IMG/VR virus record: IMGVR_UViG_3300047667_000901
Span: 1 to 25,127 of that record
Origin: a virus
Reading direction: 5' to 3' (one strand)
Length of the DNA: 25,127 nt
Positions 13,860 to 20,847 of the stretch are shown here, one piece after another. The stretch's first letter is position 1, and each line of letters begins with the position of its first letter. Both the position numbers and the translations under genes were made by a program. The notes beneath the pieces were generated by a model that searched no databases, had not been told where the DNA came from, and was given only the letters and a program-made list of their open reading frames with translations.

Positions 13860-14032
13860 GCTTTAACTACCATGCCGACAACCCAATACCTAGGCGAATA
13901 TTCGTCGATCAAGCCTAACATCGCTGTCTTCACGAATTCTTCAGCAACAGTCATGTCGGCATACAAATCTTCCACCGAAATAACGTCGCACTCTCCATCC
14001 CAGTTGTTGCACATTACAGCATATACTAACAT
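13856..14032 (-). CDS. Small early protein, 58 aa (paralogue 2)
   Basis: ATG 14032 with AAAGGA seven bases upstream and a family-2 promoter. The product begins MLVYAVMCNNWDGECDVISV and ends EYSPRYWVVGMVVKA. Length and residue pattern match the protein at 13052-13228; the two share a W at residue 11, a LYA block near 24 and a YSP-x-YWV block near 45-51. Like its paralogue it ends inside the -35 box of the next promoter. Not related to anything I recognise outside this window. Confidence 0.7.
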   Translation of the reverse strand: MLVYAVMCNNWDGECDVISVEDLYADMTVAEEFVKTAMLGLIDEYSPRYWVVGMVVKA

Positions 14033-14061
14033 CTCATATTCCTTTGTTTGCTTACTTGTTC

Positions 14062-14090
14062 TTTATAGCACCAAGGCATTATGGTGTCAA
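14062..14090 (-). promoter_or_regulatory. Sigma-70-type early promoter, family 2
   Basis: TTGACA (14085-14090), 17 bases, TATAAA (14062-14067), then the leader AAGTAAGCAAACAAAGGA. The spacer contains an inverted repeat CACCA-N8-TGGTG on the plus strand that straddles the region between the two boxes. Drives the second 58-aa paralogue. Confidence 0.8.
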
Positions 14091-14131
14091 CCATTTAATT
14101 TACAATTATTGATCCATACGGCGTTTCGTAG

Positions 14132-14590
14132 TTATAAGCTAACATCATCGAGTCCCGCTGCTTTGAGTTTTACAATATGTCCAATCTGATATTGTTTTGC
14201 ATCCAGACCCTTCATCAATGCCAAATATTTGTTACGAACTAATGCAAATTCGTTAATTAAATGTTCCATGTCAATATAGTCTTGGTCGCCCTCAGCAAAC
14301 TTATCAGCATCACGACTGCTGAGGACCTTATTATAATGTTCAAGATATTTGCGATACTTGGCGCGATGGATACGGCGAAGCTCGATGTTGAGATATTCCA
14401 GGATTGCGTCAACTTCCTGAAGCTGACCAAATCGATATGCGACAAAGCCTGGAATATCCCTACTACTGCTTTCAAGGTTACCACGTAAAGACGTTTCAAT
14501 ACGGGCAGAATCTAATTCCTTTTCAAAGTAACTAATGGCGTCGATAATGTTTGACACATCAGCCTTTACTTTGTTATACCATCCTGCCAT
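14132..14590 (-). CDS. uvsY: UvsY-like recombination mediator
   Basis: 152 aa, almost wholly helical and charged. The block ELRRIHRAKYRKYLEHYNKV, then LSSRDADKF and LINEFALVRNKYLALMKGLD, followed by QIGHIVKLKAAG, matches how I recall UvsY proteins of T4-like phages (T4 UvsY is 137 aa). UvsY loads UvsX onto gp32-covered single strands and binds DNA through basic helices, which this protein has. Its position two genes after uvsX and three after gp32 supports the call. The ribosome-binding site is weak. Low sequence conservation within the family keeps confidence moderate. Confidence 0.62.
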   Translation of the reverse strand: MAGWYNKVKADVSNIIDAISYFEKELDSARIETSLRGNLESSSRDIPGFVAYRFGQLQEVDAILEYLNIELRRIHRAKYRKYLEHYNKVLSSRDADKFAEGDQDYIDMEHLINEFALVRNKYLALMKGLDAKQYQIGHIVKLKAAGLDDVSL

Positions 14591-14629
14591 TGTTATACAC
14601 TTGTAATCAAATTGATACAGCGATTCATA

Positions 14630-14884
14630 TTATTCATCCCAATCATCATGTTCATTATCATCATTTAAGCCATTATTGGCAATAAAATCACGTAGTGCTT
14701 TATCAAATATATCACAAATCCCATACAGATCATGAACTGGTACGCTGAAGTCTACCAGCCCTGCTTCATCAATTTTAGCTATAAATTGATCTGCACAACT
14801 TCTTTGATCTTTAGCTGGAACATAGTTTTTAATACCTGCCCAAAGTTCAACAAGGGCAGGTGTGTCGGTTGCGTGTAATGTCAT
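14630..14884 (-). CDS. Conserved hypothetical protein between uvsX and uvsY
   Basis: 84 aa. PALVELWAGIKNYVPAKDQR and FIAKIDEAGLVDFSVPVHDL are followed by YGICDIFDKAL and an acidic tail (NDDNEHDDWDE). I remember similar short proteins beside uvsX in other T4-like phages, function unknown. The ATGA start overlaps the uvsX stop, so it is coupled to uvsX. The acidic C-terminus is reminiscent of partners of DNA-binding proteins, but this is only suggestive. Confidence 0.65.
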   Translation of the reverse strand: MTLHATDTPALVELWAGIKNYVPAKDQRSCADQFIAKIDEAGLVDFSVPVHDLYGICDIFDKALRDFIANNGLNDDNEHDDWDE

Positions 14885-16008
14885 TTAGAGTCACCGTCTG
14901 ATAGTTCAGTATCATCATTAGAGGTGTCAACATTAGAGGTATCAACATTATTATCTTCTGCAACGTTTGGCATATGCATGTCAAACTGTGCCATAATAAC
15001 ATCTAAATAACCATTGTCGTTACGCTCCCATGCTTTGCGGAACATTTTGTATATTTCGCCAGTCTCTTTGTCGATGTACTCTAAGCTATTTCCGCTTTTT
15101 GTCAATACAACATGTCCTTCAAAAAAGTCAACAAGTCCTGAATATGGATTCATACCAGTCTCATATGGAATCTTAATTTGTACAGATTCAAAAGGTTTGG
15201 CGTAACGTGATTTGACCACTTTACATGCTGCACGGATACCATGCACCTGTGAAGTTTTGTTGCCGTCTTCATCTTCTTTAAGTTTAAGCTTTTTAATTGC
15301 CACCACAATTGAACTGGCAAACACCATTCCTTGTCCGCCAGAAATCTTATCGTCTGGATCAAACATATCTTGACTTTGGTATGTGTGGTTTGTTGCTACA
15401 AGGCCAATATTCAAATCGCCAAACATATTAACACAGTTGGTTACAAGTGCCTTAAGCTGTCGTGGTTTGCGGCCCATGTCGCCCTTCATTTCTCCTGCTT
15501 CAAACTGCTTGAGATCAGTTGGGCTCATAAGCATACCCAAAGAGTCAACTACAAATAGCACTTCAGGACGGTCATCTGGAGCAGCATCGCCATAACCTGC
15601 ACGATATTCAGTTACAAAGTCACTGATAACTTTGGCAACATCGTCAATCATTGCCATGTTTAATTTTAGCAATTTGTCGTCAGCTGTATTCACGCCCAGG
15701 GCATGTAGCCACTTTTCGTCCAACGCATTTTCACTGTCAATCAATATAACAAAGATACCCAAGTCTTGGGCAGCTTTAACCAAGTTACCAGAGCAAATAA
15801 AGCTCTTTCCAGATCCTGATTCACCAGCAAACATTGTTACTTTGCCAAGTGGAACACCTTTGTGGAAGTCTCCTGATATTAGTCTGTTGAGTGTATAGTT
15901 TCCAGTTGAGATCCATGTTTTTGGGTCACGGAATCCAACTGATAGGCCTTTTACACTCTTGGTAATGCCTTTTCTAAATTTAGCTACATCGAATGTGCGT
16001 ATTCCCAT
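14881..16008 (-). CDS. uvsX: UvsX RecA-like recombinase
   Basis: 375 aa, close to the T4 UvsX length. Walker A GESGSGKS at 62-69, the DSENALDE block at 91-98, Walker B VLFVVDSLGM with D155, and the L2-side SGGQGM block of RecA-like strand-exchange proteins are all visible. The C-terminal tail is acidic and contains a tandem VDTSN repeat. It catalyses homologous pairing for recombination-dependent replication with gp32 and UvsY, both nearby. GGAG lies eight bases upstream of ATG. An 18-codon frame ends on the start codon (TAATG). A strong hairpin separates it from gp32. Confidence 0.95.
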   Translation of the reverse strand: MGIRTFDVAKFRKGITKSVKGLSVGFRDPKTWISTGNYTLNRLISGDFHKGVPLGKVTMFAGESGSGKSFICSGNLVKAAQDLGIFVILIDSENALDEKWLHALGVNTADDKLLKLNMAMIDDVAKVISDFVTEYRAGYGDAAPDDRPEVLFVVDSLGMLMSPTDLKQFEAGEMKGDMGRKPRQLKALVTNCVNMFGDLNIGLVATNHTYQSQDMFDPDDKISGGQGMVFASSIVVAIKKLKLKEDEDGNKTSQVHGIRAACKVVKSRYAKPFESVQIKIPYETGMNPYSGLVDFFEGHVVLTKSGNSLEYIDKETGEIYKMFRKAWERNDNGYLDVIMAQFDMHMPNVAEDNNVDTSNVDTSNDDTELSDGDSK

Positions 16009-16064
16009 TATCTTTTCTCCCCGAGGTTATTGATGGCGGTAATTTTAATTTTGTTTTTATTCAT
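16008..16064 (-). CDS. Possible uvsX leader peptide, 18 codons
   Basis: The frame MNKNKIKITAINNLGEKR starts at ATG 16064 and its TAA overlaps the uvsX ATG as TAATG. It has no clear ribosome-binding site, so it may be chance. If translated it would couple to uvsX, since it covers the uvsX ribosome site. Confidence 0.25.
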   Translation of the reverse strand: MNKNKIKITAINNLGEKR

Positions 16065-16088
16065 ACTTGTGCCCTATATAGATTAAGG

Positions 16089-16112
16089 AGGATGGGGCTC
16101 TAGCCCCATCCT
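16089..16112 (-). terminator. Strong hairpin between gp32 and uvsX
   Basis: An 11-bp perfect inverted repeat (AGGATGGGGCT / AGCCCCATCCT) with a 2-base centre, i.e. a stem of nine or more pairs with a small loop. It lies 16 bases after the gp32 stop. On the minus strand it is followed by CCTTAATC, a poor T-run, so termination may be partial or the hairpin may protect the gp32 message from decay; a strong gp32 transcript with attenuated readthrough into uvsX would fit. Confidence 0.6.
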
Positions 16113-16128
16113 TAGCTATTGTGTGAAT

Positions 16129-17142
16129 TTAGCCGTCTTTTCGTGCACGGATAGCAGCGAGGATATCCTTTGCATCCTTAGGGCCTGATGCAGGTGTAGA
16201 CACTGTGGATACAGTTTCATCTTTATCCTGATCCTGATCCTGATCTGTTGGTGAGGATTCAGGTGCACTGCTAACACTTGATGTCTTTGCAGGTTGTGCA
16301 GTAGGCGTCGTAGCATGTGACGCGCGGTTGCTGGCCCCACTGGTTGGAGATTCAAAGCCATAAGGACGGTAAAAGTCTGCAAAACGTTCTGGATCATACA
16401 ATTCACCATCTACGCTGGATTCAAACATGTTAAAAATAACCTGTAGTTCTTCCTGGTTTGGCATCTTAGGCATGGATTCGTTGAGATCAAAGTGACCATG
16501 CTCAGCAATTCCATCACGTTCTGCCTGATCCAAACTGCGGGATTTACGCGCCCAGCTTGAAGTGCTATAGTCTGCGTACTGACCTTTCTTGGTCTTTGTA
16601 ACACGGAAGTCAACACCCATATCATATTCAGTCGGCATGTGATCACCAAAGTCAGGATCCATAAGAGCAGACTTAATAACATTGTGAATTTGTGTACTGA
16701 TGATGAAGCGGCGCACAATATTTTCTGGTGCTTCTTCCTCAGTAAATGCAGAGTGAACTACTGTACCTTGATACAGGTAGCTTTTCTTTTTCCAGTATTT
16801 GCGGGCCATATCTTCCATGCTTGGATCTTTGAACCAAGGACGGATTTCTTGATGGATTGGGCATTTCTGACCATCCCACATTTCAACACATGGCACCTTA
16901 ACAGTGACAGGCTTACCCTCATCATGGCCTTTGATGCCACTGAATTGGATGTTGATCATCTGGCGCTCACGCCAGAAGAAATCGTTAGTCGTATCACCAT
17001 CTGAGATGAATCGAATTGTGGATGTCTCGTTTTCGGGGGTGTTCCAGTGTGGGTAAATTGCGTTGTCGTATCCGCCTTTTTTACCGTTTTGCTTCGATTC
17101 TTGCTGTTGAAGCTTCGCTCTGATTTCTGCTAATGATGTCAT
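16129..17142 (-). CDS. 32: gp32-like single-stranded DNA-binding protein
   Basis: 337 aa (T4 gp32 is 301). The N-terminus is a basic/polar helix (LAEIRAKLQQQESKQNGKKG). The core has aromatic OB-fold text (STIRFISDGDTTNDFFWRER) and a zinc site H73, C85, C94, H97 spaced like the T4 gp32 site H64, C77, C87, C90, with histidine in place of the last cysteine. The tail is Ser/Thr/Pro-rich and acidic with a DQDQDQDKDE run, as expected for the partner-binding C-terminus, ending in AKDILAAIRARK. It covers single strands at forks and recombination intermediates. Upstream are a sigma-70 promoter, a late-type box and two leader hairpins; in T4 gp32 represses its own translation through such a leader. Confidence 0.92.
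   Translation of the reverse strand: MTSLAEIRAKLQQQESKQNGKKGGYDNAIYPHWNTPENETSTIRFISDGDTTNDFFWRERQMINIQFSGIKGHDEGKPVTVKVPCVEMWDGQKCPIHQEIRPWFKDPSMEDMARKYWKKKSYLYQGTVVHSAFTEEEAPENIVRRFIISTQIHNVIKSALMDPDFGDHMPTEYDMGVDFRVTKTKKGQYADYSTSSWARKSRSLDQAERDGIAEHGHFDLNESMPKMPNQEELQVIFNMFESSVDGELYDPERFADFYRPYGFESPTSGASNRASHATTPTAQPAKTSSVSSAPESSPTDQDQDQDKDETVSTVSTPASGPKDAKDILAAIRARKDG
16225..16245. repeat. Six-base tandem repeat in gp32 acidic tail
   Basis: ATCCTG repeated three times plus a partial copy, encoding alternating Asp-Gln. Slippage in this tract would change the length of the acidic tail in multiples of two residues without altering the frame. Confidence 0.8.
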
Positions 17143-17165
17143 TTTTATATTTCCTATATTATATA

Positions 17166-17178
17166 CTAGATATTCTAG
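17166..17178 (-). promoter_or_regulatory. Leader hairpin 1 upstream of gp32
   Basis: Perfect 5-bp inverted repeat CTAGA/TCTAG around a 3-base loop, about 24 bases before the gp32 ATG. Near the ribosome-binding region, so it could take part in translational control. Confidence 0.4.
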
Positions 17179-17186
17179 CTCATGCT

Positions 17187-17200
17187 ACCGGTAATCCGGT
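17187..17200 (-). promoter_or_regulatory. Leader hairpin 2 upstream of gp32
   Basis: Perfect 5-bp inverted repeat ACCGG/CCGGT around a 4-base loop (ATTA on the transcript), eight bases upstream of hairpin 1. The GC-rich stem stands out in an AT-rich leader. Confidence 0.5.
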
Positions 17201-17247
17201 TCAAATTATGTTCTAATCAAACACATTACATATAAAGTAATGTCTTG

Positions 17248-17276
17248 AATCTACACTAAAAGCTACCTTCAGTCAA
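17248..17276 (-). promoter_or_regulatory. Sigma-70-type promoter for gp32
   Basis: TTGACT (17271-17276), 17 bases, TAGATT (17248-17253). Start predicted near 17241, leaving about 100 bases of structured leader before the gp32 ATG at 17142. Confidence 0.6.
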
Positions 17277-17312
17277 CTAACCTGTTGAATCCAATAGCTT
17301 TTACTGCACACT

Positions 17313-17320
17313 TATTTATC
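17313..17320 (-). promoter_or_regulatory. Late-type promoter octamer GATAAATA upstream of gp32
   Basis: Same octamer as at 1210 and 20809. It lies 170 bases from the gp32 start and immediately after the putative terminator of the mosaic gene, so gp32 may have both early and late transcripts, as in T4. Confidence 0.4.
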
Positions 17321-17344
17321 AAAAATATCCAATAAATTTTGGAT
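17321..17344 (-). terminator. Probable rho-independent terminator after the mosaic protein gene
   Basis: On the minus strand ATCCAA, a 6-base loop, TTGGAT, then ATTTTT. The stem is short (6 bp) but followed by the expected T-run, 53 bases after the stop codon at 17397. Confidence 0.45.
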
Positions 17345-17396
17345 GATCTGTGATGATTTCAATATTTTTTGCATTCAATGTTTTATGGTTTGCACC

Positions 17397-20300
17397 TCAT
17401 ACTCCAAATATTTTCCGTATATCATACTTGCTGAATGTTTCGTTAACCCGAGAAATTTCCTGCTCCTCAATGTCAATTTTTTTATGTCCAACGTCGTTGG
17501 CTTCAGCAACTGTTCCTTGCTGCTTAACCACATTGATAGCAGACATAGCCATATGAACGTGTTGGTTGCTAACAGCCGACAGGTTTTCTTCCAGCTGCGC
17601 TAATGAGTTTGATAGTGCTTCATTCTGTACTTTTGGTGCCAGATATGCCGCCCATGCCACAACTTCGGATATTTGATCTTTATATGCTTGTGCCCCTGGA
17701 CCGTCGGGATCATCATCATCACATGATTCTGACAACGCAAAGCCTGACGTACTGTTCATAACCTGGCGGGCAAATTCCACAATGTGTGATTCACTAGCCT
17801 GTCGCTTGCGCATTGATTCAATAACACGAGCTACATATGGAAGACTTGCGGCAATATCTTCGTCAAAGTATGACATGGTTGTTGCATCTTTTAACTCATC
17901 AATGCGCTCTTGTGAAATATCAGCACTTTCTTTGTTAAAGCCTTCCATTTGGGTATTATAACCGCGTGGGGTAGACATGCTCTTTAAGCTAGAGCGTAGG
18001 TTAACAATATGCGCGCCTATTTCTTCACCAATTGCCGCGTCCTCAAAGAAGTCATTGCGCTTGTTTTTACGGTGGAATATTTTAAGCTCGTTGAGCTCCT
18101 CCATGATACCGTAAATATGCTGCCCAAAGTCATCAAACGGCGCGCCACCTTCTTGTACGTGTCGTGCCATCGCCTTTGCTGCGGTGATATTTGAGCTAGG
18201 AAACTTAAAGCGTTCGCCTTCTGCGTTCTCAATAAAGATACTTTCAATCTGACGTGTGCGGGCGCCGCGCTTTTCTTCGTCTACACTACGTTTGTGCTTG
18301 ACAATGATGCGAGCGCTTTCTAGTTGATTTACACTTTTACGGGCAGATCCTGCCCAGCCGCTGAAACCTTCGTTTACGTCTTCATTCATACGATCTCTTA
18401 ACCAGTCGTTATACTCTATTCGTGCCTTTTCTTTTTCTTGTTTATTTTTTGGGAGTGGACCAGCTGGACCTCTTTGCGACCTGCCAATTGCCCGGTCGTC
18501 ACCATATTTGTCGGCGACTGAATTCTTCCAGTCTCGACTTTTCCCGCTGCGCATCGCTGATGGATCTCCTGTCGATGCGTAATTGCGTTCTTTTTGCCCG
18601 CCTGCTTTGAATGCAGCGTCAAACTCAGCGCCCGCAGATCCCTTTTTCTTGGTCTTACCAAGCATCCGTGCTGCTCTCTTCTGTGATGATGACTGCCAAT
18701 TTGGATTGCCACCATAATCTTTTTCTAGTTTTCTTATTCCACTAGGTGAAGGTGGTAAAGAATAATCCCCAGCGCCGGGGCGGCCGAAACCTGTAGTAGC
18801 ATCGGTAGTAGATGTTATAGCACCTTGCTTCATGGCTTTTTGCTTTGCAGTCAATTCATTAATCTGTGCTTCTTTCAATGACCTTGTATTTAAGCCACCA
18901 TCAAATTTGCCGCTGAAACCTTCATGTACGGCCCAGGAGATTTTGCCATTTCTCAAGGTGCCCTCTTTACCATCACGATTCATATTATCGTCTACACTAA
19001 AGAGTGGCATTCCCCCTGGGGCAATACCATTGCTAGTAGCAAGGTCTTCTATTGCTTTTACCAATGACCCGCCCATACCCAGGTAGTCATCAGCGGTGGC
19101 AACTGGATCGTCATTTATGAATAACTTCAGCATATAAAAGTCTTCACTGTAATCGTAAAATACTTCCATTGCAGCGCTGCTTTCGTTTACGCCTTCGTTC
19201 CGTAGTTTCTTATCAACCATTGATAATCCAAACTTCCGTTTACGTCTGTCGCGCAGTGCAGCACGGCGATCTGGATGAAGTCTATCCATATGCCCATGTC
19301 GTTCAAGGTCACGTATAGTGTCATTTGCGTCAGTCTTCGCTAACTTGGCTTTCCTTTTATATGAATTCATTGTGGCAGTTGAAAGTTCATCAATCTGTGC
19401 TTCTTTCAATGACCCTGTATTTGAGCCACCATCAAATTTACCTCTGATATTGCCATTCTTATCTTTAGCTGTTTTATAACTAGTCATTTCACCAGATGGG
19501 TGTACTGCATTTTTCACAGTATATCCCATTGTTCTTGCTTGAGTAGCCCATGTGTTTTCATTGCTGAATGAGAGCCCAACGCCTTCATTCATATCATTGC
19601 GCTTAAATCCAGCTGCTTCATAACCTGGCCAAGTTGCTCCTGGATTAGATGCTTTCCACTTATTTTTAAAATTACGCTGTACAATGTATTCACGATCAGA
19701 TTGTTCTACATCAGCAGCTCTGGCCGATGGTGACATTCCTGTTTTTGTTTCTTTTACGTCTGGTCGGCGATTTGCCATATCAAGGCCGCGGTCTCTTTTT
19801 GCTACTGTCTTTTCTTTTTCACGGGCATTGCGTTTTAGTGCATTTGATTTTTTTCTATACTTTTTGCCATATCCATACGGATCTGGTCCCACTGGATCGT
19901 TTGCAAACTGTCTATATTTCTCTGCGCCTCCGCGGTCATATTCTGCGCCGTCTTTAGCTTTGTTGCGTTCTTTGGTGGCTTTGTCTCTGTAAGAGTTAAC
20001 AGTGTCAGCTGAAATTTCATCAATCTGGTTAATTTCGTTCATTGCATCATTATATGGTGAACTGCTTGGTGTTTTTTTATTCATAGTATTGCCCTTGTTT
20101 GCGTCGTCTAAACTTTCTGGAACACAGTTGTTTACGCGCTTGTTTATATTCTTACCTGTACCTTGCTTGGTGCCTTGCTTTTTATAGCCATCCCAGCAAT
20201 TAATTTCATTTATTTCTTCGTCGCTGTCCATGTGATCATTGTATGCCTTTGATGTCGCGGCCAAAATCTTTGCGTGGTGTGCAACATTTCTGAAGTTGCC

Positions 20301-20783
20301 ATCCAGTGCTGCTTTTGCAATATTCTTTGCGCGGTCGATCATGTTCTTTTGCAAGGATCGCTCATTCCAGCTACCGAAGCCAGGCACACTTATTTCGGCT
20401 TGGTCTTCTACTTGATTATGGCGTGTCATGTTTGATTCTCCAATTGTTTTGGCTTGGTATGCAAAGTCTTTTGGTTGTATTGATTTACCAAATGTCTTTA
20501 CTGTAAATTCAATAATGTGACGGCTTGCAATATTGCGAATTGCAGAAAGCATTGGTTGTACAGATTTGATGTCAGTGCCCTTGGATAGGTTAACAACAAT
20601 TTCATTTGTCGTTTCATCTACCACAAAGTTAACCATCATTTGAATATCTTTGGCAAAAATTCGACGCGCTTCTGTTGGGTTAGCTGTCTTTTTACCATCA
20701 TCAGTAAATAGAATAATTTTGTGACCATATCCTTTGATAACTTTGAAAAGTTGGTCTGCTATTTGATCTACTGATTCTGTCAT
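17397..20783 (-). CDS. Large mosaic virion-associated protein with shared cassettes (1128 aa)
   Basis: Start ATG 20783 behind AAAGG and a late-type box. Residues 1-115 form an alpha/beta domain (GYGHKIILFTDDGKKTANPT, SIQPKDFAYQAK) and about 820-945 another (SARIIVKHKRSVDEEKRGAR); I associate both with large proteins of marine T4-like phages. Between them lie charged, low-complexity modules: a 92-residue cassette (254-346) also found twice or more in the protein at 22700, and two copies of a GKFDGG-LNT-SLKEAQI module at 448-466 and 625-643. Short Ile/Val/Leu-x-Glu motifs (for example at 191-193, 254-256, 464-466, 641-643, 961-963, 1113-1115) mark module joins and resemble the T4 prohead-protease consensus (Leu/Ile-x-Glu). 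It sits directly after TerL. A capsid-interior or scaffold-associated role is inference; no enzymatic motif is seen. Confidence 0.7.
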   Translation of the reverse strand: MTESVDQIADQLFKVIKGYGHKIILFTDDGKKTANPTEARRIFAKDIQMMVNFVVDETTNEIVVNLSKGTDIKSVQPMLSAIRNIASRHIIEFTVKTFGKSIQPKDFAYQAKTIGESNMTRHNQVEDQAEISVPGFGSWNERSLQKNMIDRAKNIAKAALDGNFRNVAHHAKILAATSKAYNDHMDSDEEINEINCWDGYKKQGTKQGTGKNINKRVNNCVPESLDDANKGNTMNKKTPSSSPYNDAMNEINQIDEISADTVNSYRDKATKERNKAKDGAEYDRGGAEKYRQFANDPVGPDPYGYGKKYRKKSNALKRNAREKEKTVAKRDRGLDMANRRPDVKETKTGMSPSARAADVEQSDREYIVQRNFKNKWKASNPGATWPGYEAAGFKRNDMNEGVGLSFSNENTWATQARTMGYTVKNAVHPSGEMTSYKTAKDKNGNIRGKFDGGSNTGSLKEAQIDELSTATMNSYKRKAKLAKTDANDTIRDLERHGHMDRLHPDRRAALRDRRKRKFGLSMVDKKLRNEGVNESSAAMEVFYDYSEDFYMLKLFINDDPVATADDYLGMGGSLVKAIEDLATSNGIAPGGMPLFSVDDNMNRDGKEGTLRNGKISWAVHEGFSGKFDGGLNTRSLKEAQINELTAKQKAMKQGAITSTTDATTGFGRPGAGDYSLPPSPSGIRKLEKDYGGNPNWQSSSQKRAARMLGKTKKKGSAGAEFDAAFKAGGQKERNYASTGDPSAMRSGKSRDWKNSVADKYGDDRAIGRSQRGPAGPLPKNKQEKEKARIEYNDWLRDRMNEDVNEGFSGWAGSARKSVNQLESARIIVKHKRSVDEEKRGARTRQIESIFIENAEGERFKFPSSNITAAKAMARHVQEGGAPFDDFGQHIYGIMEELNELKIFHRKNKRNDFFEDAAIGEEIGAHIVNLRSSLKSMSTPRGYNTQMEGFNKESADISQERIDELKDATTMSYFDEDIAASLPYVARVIESMRKRQASESHIVEFARQVMNSTSGFALSESCDDDDPDGPGAQAYKDQISEVVAWAAYLAPKVQNEALSNSLAQLEENLSAVSNQHVHMAMSAINVVKQQGTVAEANDVGHKKIDIEEQEISRVNETFSKYDIRKIFGV
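18851..18917. repeat. Cassette C copy 1 (KFDGG module)
   Basis: Encodes GKFDGGLNTRSLKEAQINEL in the 1128-aa protein; about 67 bases almost identical to 19383-19447. Both copies end in the Ile-x-Glu motif. Confidence 0.8.
19383..19447. repeat. Cassette C copy 2 (KFDGG module)
   Basis: Encodes GKFDGGSNTGSLKEAQIDEL. Only a few base differences from copy 1, about 470 bases away, so deletion or duplication by recombination between them is possible. Confidence 0.8.
19751..20026. repeat. Cassette A copy 1 (about 275 bases)
   Basis: Encodes IDEISADTVNSYRDKATKER through DMANRRPDVKE in the 1128-aa protein. Near-identical at the DNA level to copies at 23893-24167 and 24940-25127 in the neighbouring gene, with scattered substitutions only. 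Confidence 0.9.
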
Positions 20784-20808
20784 TTGAATACCTTTGTTAT
20801 TGCAATGT

Positions 20809-20816
20809 TATTTATC
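20809..20816 (-). promoter_or_regulatory. Late-type promoter octamer GATAAATA for the 1128-aa gene
   Basis: In the 64-base gap after terL. It ends 25 bases before the ATG, predicting a leader of about 19 bases that just includes the AAAGG ribosome site, the geometry of a T4 late gene. Confidence 0.6.
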
Positions 20817-20847
20817 GCAGGACTATAGATTTATAATGGTCAGTTAA

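Larger units (their letters stand above)
17143..17396 (-). promoter_or_regulatory. gp32 control region (254 bases)
   Basis: The longest non-coding stretch in the window. In transcription order it contains a weak terminator (17321-17344), a late-type box (17313-17320), a sigma-70 promoter (17248-17276), and a leader of about 100 bases with two short hairpins, ending in an AT-rich run and GGAAATATAAAA before the gp32 ATG. No open frame of note. Confidence 0.7.

Noticed and set aside
17397-20783. Tail fibre or adhesin for the 1128-aa repeat protein
   Set aside because: The repeats are charged helical cassettes, not beta-helix or collagen-like, and there is no trimerisation or chaperone module or neighbouring tail gene.
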